From the NCBI GenBank assembly GCA_964594865.1, contig CAZQMZ010000004.1, positions 1-64,000 of the forward strand: a DNA stretch of 64,000 nucleotides, given 5' to 3'. The translations under genes were made by a program, and so were the position numbers. This stretch comes from Caccovivens sp964594865. GTDB lineage: Bacteria; Bacillota; Clostridia; Christensenellales; UBA1242. Positions 22,719-31,764 of the stretch are shown piece by piece (within the stretch, counting starts at the first letter, position 1; every line of letters begins with the position of its first letter). Under the pieces are notes generated by a model, which saw only the letters and a list, made by a program, of their open reading frames with translations, was not told the origin of the DNA and did no database searches.

Positions 22719-23486
22719 TTTTTTAAACATTTCCACAAACTCTTCAAGTGAAAATGTTTCCGAACGTCTTTTGAGTGTGTTTTCATCAAAAGTTTTTCTC
22801 AAAAAATCTTTGCCATAAACAACCGAAAGATTGTTCAAGAGCGTTTTTCGACGCATTGAAAAACATGTTTTGACAAAGTTTGAAAAAGATGTTTCATCAA
22901 TTTCAGGAAATTTGCGTTCAATTTTTATGTGCAAAAGAGCAGAGTCAACATTTGGCACAGGAAAAAACATTTGTCGATTTATTGTCCGCGTGATTTTTGG
23001 CTGTCCATAAAAATTTGACAAGACAGAAAGCACTCCATAATCCTTTCCGCCCACCTTTGCGCAAACACGCGCAGCAACTTCTTTTTGCACCATAATTGTC
23101 AAACTGTCAAGTTGTTTCGCATTTTCAAAAAGTTTGAAAATTATTGGTGAAGTGATGTAATATGGCAAGTTTGCCACCACTTTATATCTTCCGCCCAGCA
23201 TTGTTTCCACTTCATTCAAATCCACACTCAGAAAATCAGCAAACACGAATTGGACATTTTTTAAGTTAAGCGAAATCAGTTGCGGTTGCAAATCTTTGTC
23301 AATTTCAAATGCCACCACCTTTTTTGCGCGTTCACTGAGCACTTGCGTCAAGCTTCCCGCACCAGCGCCAATTTCCAAAACATTGTCATTGCCCACAATT
23401 TCCGCATCGGCACAAATTGCGCTCAATAAGTTTTTGTCGCTAATGAAATTCTGTCCAAACTTTTTTTTGAAATTAAAATCTTCCAT
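22707..23486 (-). CDS. rsmA: 16S rRNA dimethyladenosine transferase RsmA (KsgA)
   Basis: Protein of 259 aa from the ATG at 23486, which has AAGGAAG upstream; an alternative ATG at 23516 overlaps the tatD stop (ATGA). KKKFGQNFISDKNLL is the family N-terminus, VLEIGAGAGSLTQVL the SAM-binding motif I, VANLPYYITSPI the NLPY catalytic motif, and FSMRRKTLLNNL the C-terminal signature. It dimethylates two adjacent adenines in the 3' hairpin of 16S rRNA. It follows tatD directly; the rnmV gene often found between them is missing. Confidence 0.95.
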   Translation of the reverse strand: MEDFNFKKKFGQNFISDKNLLSAICADAEIVGNDNVLEIGAGAGSLTQVLSERAKKVVAFEIDKDLQPQLISLNLKNVQFVFADFLSVDLNEVETMLGGRYKVVANLPYYITSPIIFKLFENAKQLDSLTIMVQKEVAARVCAKVGGKDYGVLSVLSNFYGQPKITRTINRQMFFPVPNVDSALLHIKIERKFPEIDETSFSNFVKTCFSMRRKTLLNNLSVVYGKDFLRKTFDENTLKRRSETFSLEEFVEMFKKLTQ

Positions 23487-23512
23487 ATTTCTTCCTTTTG
23501 GTTGCTTTGTGT

Positions 23513-24310
23513 TCATTTATTCCAAAAGAACAATCGCGCGTTTTGCGTCGTCGCGAATGCCACTTCTTCAAGAGTCAAATCTTTGAGTTTTGCAATGCGA
23601 TCTGCCACATACACAACGTTTTTCGGCTCGTTTCGCTTGCCACGATACGGCTCCGGCGAAAGATATGGGCAATCGGTTTCCAACATAATGCGCTCCAACG
23701 GCAGATTTTTCACCACTTCTTGAACATTTTTTGCATTTTTGAAGGTCACAACACCGCCAAAAGAGAAGTATGCCCCCAATTTCATCAGTTCTTTTGCGCT
23801 TTCCAAACTTCCGCCATAGCAATGCAACAAAAACTTGCATTTGAGCGGATGATTTTTCAAGATTTCCAAAGTATCCCCCATAGCATCACGGCTGTGCACA
23901 ACAATTGGCAGGTTCAAGCTGTTTGCAAGATCGATTTGAGCAACAAAAACTCTCTTTTGTAAGTCTTTCAATTTTTCAACTTCTTCCAAAGAAAGCCCTT
24001 GCAAATAGTGATAATCCAGCCCAATTTCTCCAATTCCAAGCACATTTTTGTTTTTGGCAAGAGTTTTCAGCTGAGCAAGCACATCTTCAAGCGAACTGTC
24101 ATCAAATACATTTTCAGGATGTATGCCAATCACGGCATAGACATTTTCATGTCGATCCGCCATTTCCACAGCTTGATGCGATGTGACCAAGTCGGTGCCC
24201 GCACAAATCATTGCACTGACACCACCATTCACCGCCCTTGAAATCACATCTTCAATATCCTCATTATATTGTTCATCCATAAGATGACCATGCACATCAA
24301 TAAGTTCCAT
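23513..24310 (-). CDS. tatD: TatD-family metal-dependent DNase
   Basis: Protein of 265 aa, normal length. Metal ligands are visible in order: HGH in DVHGHLMD (residues 6-8), Glu in GIGEIGLDYHY (about 92), His in IVVHSRD, His in LLHCYGG, and Asp in LETDCPYLSPEPYRGKRNEP (about 205). TatD proteins are Mg-dependent 3'-5' exonucleases and RNA/DNA quality factors. It forms a unit with rsmA. There is no Shine-Dalgarno sequence; the promoter -10 ends 6 nt before the ATG, so the mRNA is probably leaderless. Confidence 0.93.
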   Translation of the reverse strand: MELIDVHGHLMDEQYNEDIEDVISRAVNGGVSAMICAGTDLVTSHQAVEMADRHENVYAVIGIHPENVFDDSSLEDVLAQLKTLAKNKNVLGIGEIGLDYHYLQGLSLEEVEKLKDLQKRVFVAQIDLANSLNLPIVVHSRDAMGDTLEILKNHPLKCKFLLHCYGGSLESAKELMKLGAYFSFGGVVTFKNAKNVQEVVKNLPLERIMLETDCPYLSPEPYRGKRNEPKNVVYVADRIAKLKDLTLEEVAFATTQNARLFFWNK

Positions 24311-24316
24311 GGAGAT

Positions 24317-24346
24317 ATCATATCAAATTGCTTGGCACTTTGTCAA
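24317..24346 (-). promoter_or_regulatory. promoter giving a leaderless tatD mRNA
   Basis: Minus strand TTGACA (24341-24346), 18-nt spacer, TATGAT (24317-24322), 6 nt to the ATG at 24310. No Shine-Dalgarno sequence. Confidence 0.65.
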
Positions 24347-24419
24347 ATTAGAGAAACAACACTGTCAAAAATATTGAAAAAATATGCTTTTTTCGAGCTT
24401 ATTCGCATATATATTTATG

Positions 24420-25010
24420 ATGAACACCTTTTGGCTTATGATGATGCTTGCCAGCATTCTCGTTCTTTTGATTGTCAATCCCAGCGCTGTGCTGTCGGAG
24501 ATGATTTCCGCGTCAACCGATGCTCTCACTCTCTGCATTGAACTCTGCGCCGTCTATGCCGTTTGGTTGGGTATAATTGAGCTTGTCGATGCCAGCGGGC
24601 TTGGCGAAAAACTTGCCAAACTGCTCCGCCCACTCATCAAAAAGATTTTTAAGGTGGAAAATCCCGAAACGCAATATCTCATCGCCATGAACGTTTCCGC
24701 CAATATGTTGGGCTTGGGGAATGCCGCCACTCCAATGGGTATAAAGGCAATGAAAGCGCTTGACGACGGCACAGGAAAAGCTAATTTTGCCATGATTATG
24801 CTTATTGTGCTCAACGCCACTTCCATTCAACTTCTGCCAACCACCGTGATTGGTCTGCGTTCAAGTGCCGGAAGTGAAAATCCTGCCGACATAATTTTTC
24901 CAACACTGATTGTCACCTTCATCACTACAATTTTGGGAATTGTTTTGGTACACACAATCGACAAACTCTTTCATGGAAGAAAAAATAAGAAAAAGAAGGC
25001 AAAGACATGA
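24420..25010 (+). CDS. spmA: spore maturation protein A
   Basis: Protein of 196 aa when started at 24420 (MNTFWLMMML), the usual SpmA length; ATGs at 24417 and 24384 are in frame. Several TM segments, with the nucleoside-recognition (Gate) domain core NMLGLGNAATPMGIKAMKAL (about residues 103-122) and SIQLLPTTVIGLRS. SpmA and SpmB act in spore core dehydration in Bacillus and Clostridium. No Shine-Dalgarno sequence is seen; TATATA (24408-24413) lies 6 nt before the ATG but no good -35 is found. It overlaps spmB by 4 nt (ATGA). Confidence 0.88.
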   Translation: MNTFWLMMMLASILVLLIVNPSAVLSEMISASTDALTLCIELCAVYAVWLGIIELVDASGLGEKLAKLLRPLIKKIFKVENPETQYLIAMNVSANMLGLGNAATPMGIKAMKALDDGTGKANFAMIMLIVLNATSIQLLPTTVIGLRSSAGSENPADIIFPTLIVTFITTILGIVLVHTIDKLFHGRKNKKKKAKT

Positions 25011-25519
25011 GTGCAAGTGTGTATATTCTTCCAATCCTTTTTATTCTGCTGTTTGGCTATTGCATATATAAGCGTGTCAACACCTATGACCACTTTGTCA
25101 AAGGTGCAAAAGGTGCAATCAAACTTGTGGTGGAGATCTTTCCGTTCATTGCGTCAATTTTGATTGCTGTGGCTCTTTTGCGAGTGAGTGGCATAACTGA
25201 CTTTCTTGCACAAATTCTCTCACCAATTTTCAACGCTCTTGGCATTCCAACCGAACTTGTCGAGCTTGTCCTTTTACGCCCATTCACCGGAAGTGGAAGT
25301 TATGGAATTTTGGAGAACATCTTCAACACATACGGCGCGGACAGCTATATTTCTCGTTGCGCTTGCGTAATTATGGGTTGCAGTGAAACAATCTTCTATG
25401 TCGCCACAGTGTATATCTCTCAAACCAAAGTGAAAAAACTCTTTTATGCCATTCCTGTGGCACTTGTTTGCTCGCTTGTTGGCACAATTCTTGCTTGCCT
25501 GATTTGTAAAGTGATGTGA
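25007..25519 (+). CDS. spmB: spore maturation protein B
   Basis: Protein of 170 aa with several TM segments. The family core is seen as VKGAKGAIKLVVEIFPFIAS (residues 24-43), ELVLLRPFTGSGSYGIL (about 86-102) and CVIMGCSETIFYVATVYISQ (about 122-141). It works with SpmA in spore core dehydration. The ATG overlaps the spmA stop, so the pair is translationally coupled. A terminator follows at 25612-25647. Confidence 0.9.
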   Translation: MSASVYILPILFILLFGYCIYKRVNTYDHFVKGAKGAIKLVVEIFPFIASILIAVALLRVSGITDFLAQILSPIFNALGIPTELVELVLLRPFTGSGSYGILENIFNTYGADSYISRCACVIMGCSETIFYVATVYISQTKVKKLFYAIPVALVCSLVGTILACLICKVM

Positions 25520-25611
25520 AAAAATCTTTTTAGTATTGGGATTTATAAAAAAATTTCTAAAAATCACTCTTTTAAAAAAATTGCACTCATTGTAAAATTT
25601 GCAATTGAAAG

Positions 25612-25647
25612 AAAAAAAGTGCTGGAATGAAATTTCCGCACTCTTTT
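25612..25647. terminator. bidirectional terminator between spmB and trmN6
   Basis: AGTGC(T)GGAA and TTCC-GCACT pair around a short loop, flanked by an A run (25612-25618) and a T run (25643-25647). It can end both the spmAB and the holB-yaaT-trmN6 transcripts. Confidence 0.65.
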
Positions 25648-25675
25648 TAAGGTTTTGCTCAAAAAAAATGTCAAA

Positions 25676-26422
25676 TTATTTAAACTTTCGGGTTTTAAGT
25701 TCTTCCAAAAATTCGCCATCCTCGGTGTTGGTGATAAGATTTGGAAGAAGTTTAACTCTGTGTTTTCCGCCTTTAACCGCTTCTACAACCACAAGAGTAA
25801 ATTTGCCTTTGCCGTTCTCTGTGAAAAACATCTTCTTGACTGCAAGATTGTGATTATAGCACTCTGCCAACAGTTCCGCCGAGCGCTCGGCAGGATATGT
25901 GCAATAAAATCGCCCGCCAAACTTCAACATCTTTGAAGTGACATCAATCAATTCTTTCAAATTCAACTTGACTTCTTGTCTGGCAATCTTGCGACTTTCT
26001 TCACATGGCAAGGCGTCGGGCTCAAAATATGGCGGATTTGAAAAAACAACATCCACACTTCCGACTTGAAGATGTTTCTTAAAATTTTTTACATCATCTT
26101 CAATTAAAGTGATTTTTTGAGATAAATCGTTCAAAATTATGTTTTTTTCGCAAATTTTTTGCAATTTTTCTTGAATTTCGAAGATTTTTATTGATTTAAA
26201 CTTGTTTTTTGCACTGACAAGAATGGAAACAATTCCACATCCACCGCCAATTTCCACAGCGTTTTCGCTTGCCTTGAGTTTTATGAAATTCGCCAAGATA
26301 ACGCTGTCAGAAGTGAAGCAATAGAGATTTTTATCTTGGATGATTTCAAGTCCACCGCATTGCAAATCTTCCAATCTTTCGCTTGAAGTCAGTTTGATTT
26401 TTTGTTTCTTCAAACCTGTCAT
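25676..26422 (-). CDS. trmN6: TrmN6-type tRNA1(Val) adenine-N6 methyltransferase (YabB-like)
   Basis: Protein of 248 aa. GLEIIQDKNLYCFTSDSVIL is the family N-terminus, AVEIGGGCGIVSILV the SAM-binding motif and VFSNPPYF the NPPY amino-methyltransferase motif (about residues 130-137). The family modifies A37 of tRNA1(Val). The ATG overlaps the yaaT stop by 4 nt. The order holB-yaaT-(yabA)-yabB is that of Bacillus, which supports the call; yabA and the rsmI methyltransferase are absent here. Confidence 0.85.
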   Translation of the reverse strand: MTGLKKQKIKLTSSERLEDLQCGGLEIIQDKNLYCFTSDSVILANFIKLKASENAVEIGGGCGIVSILVSAKNKFKSIKIFEIQEKLQKICEKNIILNDLSQKITLIEDDVKNFKKHLQVGSVDVVFSNPPYFEPDALPCEESRKIARQEVKLNLKELIDVTSKMLKFGGRFYCTYPAERSAELLAECYNHNLAVKKMFFTENGKGKFTLVVVEAVKGGKHRVKLLPNLITNTEDGEFLEELKTRKFK

Positions 26423-27240
26423 CTTTCTTCCTTTTTGAATTTTACTTCAGAGAGATCATATGTTTTGATTTCAAAATCATCGCCTTTTTCAATTTTGACA
26501 TCCACCATTCTGTCCAGCAAATTGTTGTATATCACCGTCCCTTTTCCGTCTTTTGTGGAAACTAGTGAGCCAACTTTTGGCATAACTCTCAACGCTTCTT
26601 GATATGTGCCGTTTTCATACGCAATGCAACACATAAGTTTTCCGCAAAGTCCGCTTATTGAATTTGGGTTGAGTGACAAATTTTGATTTTTTGCCATTTT
26701 CATGGACACATGGTCAAACTCGCCCATATTTTGCACGCAACAACAAATCTTTCCGCAAGGTCCAAAACCACCCAACATTCTCACTTCATCCCGACTGCCA
26801 ATCTGACGAAGTTCAACGCGTTTCTTCAATGTTTCGGCAAGCTTTTTCACCAATTCACGAAAATCAATACGGTTTTCTGCCGTGAAGTTGACGACATATC
26901 TGCTGTTGTCAAAACTTGCTTCCACTTGCACAATCTTCATATCCAAATCAAATTCTTTGACAATTTTTTTGACCGTTGGATATAGTTTGCGAGCTTCTTC
27001 GTCATATTCTTCCGCCTTCTTTAACATCTCTTTCGTCGCCTTTTGAACGACATTTTTCAGTGGTGACATAAGAGTGGATGGGTCAATCATCTCGTTTTCC
27101 TTGACAATAACACCCAAATCTTGTCCCCTATCCGTTTCGACAATCACATAATCGCCCTGTTTCAAATTTAAGCCGTTTGGGGAGAAAGAATATATATGAT
27201 TGCTGTTTTTAAATTTCACACCAACTGTTTCTATTTGCAT
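26419..27240 (-). CDS. yaaT: YaaT/RicT, PSP1-domain protein
   Basis: Protein of 273 aa. The PSP1 domain shows GDYVIVETDRGQDLGVIV and, further on, two Cys clusters: GPCGKICCC (about residues 160-168) and GLCGKLMCC (about 197-205). In Bacillus YaaT (RicT) forms the Y-complex with YlbF and YmcA, binds 4Fe-4S, activates RNase Y and affects Spo0A phosphorylation. It overlaps the end of holB by 10 nt, with GGAGG inside holB. The partners YlbF and YmcA are not in this window. Confidence 0.93.
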   Translation of the reverse strand: MQIETVGVKFKNSNHIYSFSPNGLNLKQGDYVIVETDRGQDLGVIVKENEMIDPSTLMSPLKNVVQKATKEMLKKAEEYDEEARKLYPTVKKIVKEFDLDMKIVQVEASFDNSRYVVNFTAENRIDFRELVKKLAETLKKRVELRQIGSRDEVRMLGGFGPCGKICCCVQNMGEFDHVSMKMAKNQNLSLNPNSISGLCGKLMCCIAYENGTYQEALRVMPKVGSLVSTKDGKGTVIYNNLLDRMVDVKIEKGDDFEIKTYDLSEVKFKKEER

Positions 27241-28187
27241 AGATATTTAACCTCCAAAATTTTTAGCAAAAAGTTGTCAACCGCCACATTCAAATTGGCA
27301 TTAAACTCCAATCTTTCACGAAAACGCGAAATAAGTTTGAAAATTTCACAAAGTGCTTCAACAGAATATTCCGCTTCGACATCTTTGAACGCATCAAGAT
27401 ATGGCGTCAACCTGCAAAGTGCTTCACTATCGCATTTGAGTTTTATCATGTCTTCAATCGCAAAAGAAATCACTTGCAAAATAATCTCCAAGTTTTGCTT
27501 TTGGTCAAGAAATTTTTTGGAATATTTGATGACATCTCGACTGCCTTTCATTTCACAAATCAAGCTTATGGCAAAGTTGACAATGTTTTTCAGGTCAGAT
27601 TTCTTTTCAAACTCCAAAGTCTTTCCAATGTAACCTTCGCCCAAAATTATGGAAAGGTCATCACGACAAATCTTTTGGATTTCTTCTTTGGAAAGAGGCT
27701 TGATTTTGATTTTGTCACATCTCGATTTGATGGTGGGCAAAACTTTCTCTTCACTCTTTGCCGACAAAATGAAAAAAACATTCTTTGGCGGTTCTTCAAG
27801 CACTTTCAACAATTTGTTTTGCGCTTCTTCTGTGGAAACATCAAAATTGTTGATTATGAAAATCTTGTATGGCAAATTGACCGGTTTGACATATGCTTCC
27901 GCCACGATGTCATTGCTGTCGGCAACAAGCAACTTTTCGCCGTTTTTTGGATATAACTTGACATCCAAATCCACTCCACTTTCCACTCGAACAAACTCTG
28001 CGCTCTTTTCATCCATAAGTTCAAAGGTTGGAAATTCCAACAGAAGTGCGGTCAAAACAAGAGTTGTTCGGCTTGTCAAATCATCCTCACAGAAAAACAA
28101 AAGGGAATTTTTCAACGTTCCACTCTCTTTTTTCTTGCGAATATTTTCAAAAAACTCTTGCTTCTTTATAATTTGGGTTACATCCAT
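27231..28187 (-). CDS. holB: DNA polymerase III delta' subunit
   Basis: Protein of 318 aa. The clamp-loader fold shows IFIINNFDVSTEEAQNKLLK, then LEEPPKNVFFILSA and VLPTIKSRC (SRC motif, about residue 155). A Walker A loop is absent, as is common in delta'. It is part of the clamp loader. The order holB-yaaT-trmN6 fits Firmicutes synteny. No Shine-Dalgarno sequence; the promoter -10 ends 6 nt before the ATG, so the operon mRNA is probably leaderless. Confidence 0.88.
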   Translation of the reverse strand: MDVTQIIKKQEFFENIRKKKESGTLKNSLLFFCEDDLTSRTTLVLTALLLEFPTFELMDEKSAEFVRVESGVDLDVKLYPKNGEKLLVADSNDIVAEAYVKPVNLPYKIFIINNFDVSTEEAQNKLLKVLEEPPKNVFFILSAKSEEKVLPTIKSRCDKIKIKPLSKEEIQKICRDDLSIILGEGYIGKTLEFEKKSDLKNIVNFAISLICEMKGSRDVIKYSKKFLDQKQNLEIILQVISFAIEDMIKLKCDSEALCRLTPYLDAFKDVEAEYSVEALCEIFKLISRFRERLEFNANLNVAVDNFLLKILEVKYLCK

Positions 28188-28193
28188 GCTATG

Positions 28194-28222
28194 ATTTTAG
28201 CATATTTTCACAAAAAAATCAA
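28194..28222 (-). promoter_or_regulatory. promoter giving a leaderless holB operon mRNA
   Basis: Minus strand TTGATT (28217-28222), 17-nt spacer, TAAAAT (28194-28199), 6 nt to the ATG at 28187. Confidence 0.6.
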
Positions 28223-28242
28223 AATTTAAGTGTAATAAATTG

Positions 28243-28266
28243 AAAAAAGGACAAAATTTGTCCTTT
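28243..28266 (-). terminator. terminator of the P-type ATPase gene
   Basis: GGACAAA and TTTGTCC form a stem (28249-28263), with a T run following on the minus strand. It sits directly at the stop codon of the ATPase. Confidence 0.7.
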
Positions 28267-28267
28267 C

Positions 28268-30883
28268 TTATGTTTTCTTAATCTTTTTTGAAATCTTTCG
28301 CTCAATCCATTTATATATTTCTCCAATAAAGATGATGGACATGGAAAGCACAAGCACAACAATCCAGCTCCAAAAGTCAAGTTTTTCAAGTTGAAGCAAA
28401 TTTCCAAGCCCTGTGCAAGCCATCAGCAACAAAAGCGCAAAGCCAAATATGAGTGACCCGGTGAAAAATTTGTTTTTAAATGGATTGCTCTTGAAACAAA
28501 AATCTTTTGTGCGAGCCGTGAACATGAAGAAAAGTTGAATGAGATTGAGAGTATAGAACGCCATTGTGATTGCCACACTTTCGCCTTGCATGAAAAAGCC
28601 ATAAAGATATGCGCACATCGTCAAAGCCGTTTGCACAAAACCTAAAACAAGAAGTGAGACGCCCATTCCTCCGCCAAACAGCCCTTCATCTTTTTTACGC
28701 GGGTTCTCTTCCATAACTTCACTTTCAACCGGCTCCGTTCCCAAAGCAATCGCTGGCAAACTGTCGGTGATTATGTTCACAAACAAAATTTGCACAGGCA
28801 AAAGAAATGTCAAGCTCGGAAAGAAAACAGTCAGCAAAAACAGCGACAAAATTTCCGCCATATTCGCCGAAAAAAGATATTTGACAGTCTTTTGAATGTT
28901 GCTGTATATCTTACGTCCTTCTTCCACAGCCACGACAATTGTGGCAAAATTGTCGTCCGTAATGAGAATGTCGGCAACATCTTTTGTGACATCCGTTCCG
29001 GTTTTACCCATTCCAATGCCAATGTCCGCCTTTTTCAAACTTGGAGCATCGTTGACTCCATCACCGGTCATTGCCACAATGTGCCCATTTTTTTTGAGTG
29101 CTTCCACAATTCTCACTTTATGCTGTGGACTAACTCTGGCAAAAACACACTTGTTTTCAACAATTTTTTCAAATTCTTGATCGGAAAATTTGTCAATATC
29201 TTCACCTGAAATCACTTCGTCTATGTTTTTGACTATCCCCACTTTTTTTGCAATTGCAAAAGCGGTGTCTTTATAGTCGCCCGTGATCATCACTGCTCTC
29301 ATGCCTGCTTTTCGACATTTTTTGACTGCTTCTTCAATTTCAGGACGAGGTGGATCTTGCAAACCACAGAGTCCCAAAAAAACAAAGCCTGTCTCTTCAA
29401 TTTTTTCGTCAACATTTTGTTTGAAAGCAAAACTTATCACTCTCAAAGCGTGATCGCACATCTTTTTGTTTTGATTTAAGATTTTTTTCTTTATACTTTC
29501 ATCAAGTGGCAAAATTTTGTTGTTGGTCATATATGAATCACAGCAATTCAAAACTCTGTCAAGCGCGCCCTTCATGAAACAAATTTTTTCGCCTTGCACA
29601 AGGTTTAAAGTGGTCATCATTTTACGTTGTGAATTGAAAGAAAGTTCGTTCAACCTTGGATTATTTTTCTCAACTTCTTGTTTGTTAATTTGAAAAGATT
29701 TTGCAAAATCGGCAAGAGCAACCTCTGTTGAACCTCCAACATAACCACTTTCACCAACTTGCGCATCGTTGCAAAGCACCATGGCATTTAAAAAAATCGA
29801 AAAAGATTCGCTTTTTTTATCAAAAAATGTGAAAAAATCTTCAATTTTCATCTTGTTTTGTGTTATTGTTCCTGTTTTATCCGAACAAATCACATCACAA
29901 GAGCCAAGCGTTTCAACAGCATGCATACGTTTGACGATTGCCTTTTGTTTGGAGAGTTTTGCAATACCCAAACTCATGATGATTGTGATGACCGCCGGCA
30001 TACTTTCTGGAATTGCGGCGACCGAAATTGCAACCGCTGTCAAAAATGCTTGTAAAATTTCTGTCGGATTGGCAATTGCTTCCAAGATGAATGTTATGCA
30101 AGCCATAAGCAAGATGACATAAGTTAAAACTTTTCCAACACCTTGTATGCTCTTTTGTAATGGAGTCATATCTTTCTTGGTGTTTTTCAAACTTTCAGCA
30201 ATCTTTCCAATCTCACTTTCTTGCCCAATTGCCACAACCACACCCTTGCCATGGCCATTTTCCACAATACTGCTTGCAAATGCCATATTCCTTCTGTCCG
30301 CAAGTGGCACATCCTTTTCATAGATATATTCTGCGTGTTTTTCCACAGGTTCGCTTTCGCCGGTTAGAGAAGCTTCGTTCAACTTTATATTGGAAGTTTC
30401 AATCAGCCTTAAATCTGCTGGCACAATGCTTCCCGCTTCCAAACAAACAACATCCCCATGAACAAGTTCGGAAGTTTTGATTTTGAAAATTTTTCCGTCA
30501 CGAAAAACTTTTGTTTCTGGTTGTGTCATATTTTTCAAACTTTCAATAGCCTTTTCACTCTTCCGCTCTTGATAGACGCCGAAAAGAGCATTCATGACAA
30601 CAATTCCAAGAATAATTACACCATCAATAACTTCGCTGGAAGAACTTTCAACAATGCCAATAACAATTGAAAGCACCGCCGAAACCAACAGCACAAGCAC
30701 CATAAGTTCTTTGATTTGTGACAAAAATTTTGATATAAAAGACTGCTTTTTCTGCGGTTTTATCTGCACTTTGCGCGCATTGGAAGAACGAGAATTAACT
30801 TCCATCAAACTCAGCCCATTGTTTCTTGTTCCCACAACCTGCAAACATTCGTCAACAGAAAATTGATAATATTTCTTTTCCAC
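28268..30883 (-). CDS. P-type (P2A, calcium-type) cation ATPase
   Basis: Protein of 871 aa; start GTG at 30883 with CAGGAG 6 nt upstream. Actuator motif NEASLTGESEPV, phosphorylation site CSDKTGTITQN, nucleotide-binding KGALDRVL, hinge MTGDGVNDAPSLKKADIGIG and the M4 motif AAIPESMPAVITI. M4 in SERCA/PacL pumps reads PEGLPA; here it is PESMPA. The C-terminal four TM segments are present. It pumps a cation, most likely Ca2+, out of the cell. It lies between holB and uppP on its own; the ion is inferred from the family. Confidence 0.9.
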   Translation of the reverse strand: MEKKYYQFSVDECLQVVGTRNNGLSLMEVNSRSSNARKVQIKPQKKQSFISKFLSQIKELMVLVLLVSAVLSIVIGIVESSSSEVIDGVIILGIVVMNALFGVYQERKSEKAIESLKNMTQPETKVFRDGKIFKIKTSELVHGDVVCLEAGSIVPADLRLIETSNIKLNEASLTGESEPVEKHAEYIYEKDVPLADRRNMAFASSIVENGHGKGVVVAIGQESEIGKIAESLKNTKKDMTPLQKSIQGVGKVLTYVILLMACITFILEAIANPTEILQAFLTAVAISVAAIPESMPAVITIIMSLGIAKLSKQKAIVKRMHAVETLGSCDVICSDKTGTITQNKMKIEDFFTFFDKKSESFSIFLNAMVLCNDAQVGESGYVGGSTEVALADFAKSFQINKQEVEKNNPRLNELSFNSQRKMMTTLNLVQGEKICFMKGALDRVLNCCDSYMTNNKILPLDESIKKKILNQNKKMCDHALRVISFAFKQNVDEKIEETGFVFLGLCGLQDPPRPEIEEAVKKCRKAGMRAVMITGDYKDTAFAIAKKVGIVKNIDEVISGEDIDKFSDQEFEKIVENKCVFARVSPQHKVRIVEALKKNGHIVAMTGDGVNDAPSLKKADIGIGMGKTGTDVTKDVADILITDDNFATIVVAVEEGRKIYSNIQKTVKYLFSANMAEILSLFLLTVFFPSLTFLLPVQILFVNIITDSLPAIALGTEPVESEVMEENPRKKDEGLFGGGMGVSLLVLGFVQTALTMCAYLYGFFMQGESVAITMAFYTLNLIQLFFMFTARTKDFCFKSNPFKNKFFTGSLIFGFALLLLMACTGLGNLLQLEKLDFWSWIVVLVLSMSIIFIGEIYKWIERKISKKIKKT

Positions 30884-30943
30884 AACTTCTCCTGACGTAT
30901 CATACTTTGAAGTTGTCCCAATTTATGCATCTTCGACAAATTT

Positions 30944-31699
30944 TTACATGAAGAACAGAGAAATGACGGCAATGACGGCAAGATAATATGAAAACCATTT
31001 CAGGCTGGATTTAACAGTGAGCTTAACCATCAGTTTTATGGCAAAAATTCCTGTCAAAAAGGCTGTTATAAATGAAATTATGGTCGGCAAAATCGGCACA
31101 CTCAAAACAACTTCACCTGTGACAACATCATAAATTTCCATTATAAGAGAAAGAAAAATGATTGGAATGGACATCAAAAATGAGAATTTGGCGACCTGAT
31201 TTTTGTCTTTTCCACACACAAGTCCGGCACTTATTGTCGAACCAGAACGTGAAATGCCGGGAAAGACAGCAAACCCTTGCGCAACCCCCATCAAAAACGC
31301 TGTTTTATTGTCAAAAGTGTTGGATTTTTTATTTAATATTTCTGCAAGCATCAATATGACCGCTGACAACGCAAAACAAAGTGGCAATGCCCCGCCCATG
31401 AAAGACAACTTGATGAGAGGCATAAACAAAAGAGCAATCACACAAGTTGGAATGGTTGCGATGACAATTTGTATTGTTTCTTTGGAAAATGGATGCCTTA
31501 TCATCTGCCAAACATCTTTATAATAGACAACACAAATGGAAAGCAAAGTGGCAACATGAAGCAAAATACTGACAAACAAACTCTCTTCAATTCCAAAAAT
31601 TTTTGAAAAAAGCACCAAATGTCCAGAAGAAGAAACAGGAAGAAACTCTGTCAGTCCCTGAATCAAACCCAACAAAAATAAAGCAAGAGTGATGTTCAT
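30944..31699 (-). CDS. uppP: undecaprenyl-diphosphatase (UppP/BacA)
   Basis: Protein of 251 aa with about eight TM segments. Both active-site signatures are present: GLTEFLPVSSSGHLVL (residues 15-30) and FPGISRSGSTISAGL (about 150-164). It removes a phosphate from undecaprenyl diphosphate to recycle the carrier for peptidoglycan synthesis. AAGAGG is the ribosome binding site, but it and the start codon lie in a 14-bp stem-loop (31676-31720) that could reduce translation. It follows the giant surface-protein gene by 65 nt. Confidence 0.95.
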   Translation of the reverse strand: MNITLALFLLGLIQGLTEFLPVSSSGHLVLFSKIFGIEESLFVSILLHVATLLSICVVYYKDVWQMIRHPFSKETIQIVIATIPTCVIALLFMPLIKLSFMGGALPLCFALSAVILMLAEILNKKSNTFDNKTAFLMGVAQGFAVFPGISRSGSTISAGLVCGKDKNQVAKFSFLMSIPIIFLSLIMEIYDVVTGEVVLSVPILPTIISFITAFLTGIFAIKLMVKLTVKSSLKWFSYYLAVIAVISLFFM

Positions 31700-31720
31700 T
31701 GCAAACCTCTTGCTTTATTT
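31676..31720 (-). promoter_or_regulatory. stem-loop enclosing the uppP ribosome binding site and start codon
   Basis: AAATAAAGCAAGAG (31676-31689) and CTCTTGCTTTATTT (31707-31720) form a perfect 14-bp inverted repeat with a 17-nt loop. On the minus-strand RNA the stem contains most of the AAGAGG site and the loop contains the uppP ATG (31697-31699). A T run follows, so the same structure could also act as a terminator for the giant gene. Confidence 0.6.
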
Positions 31721-31764
31721 TATTTAATTTATGGCAATAGTATTCTTTGTATGCTTCAAACATT

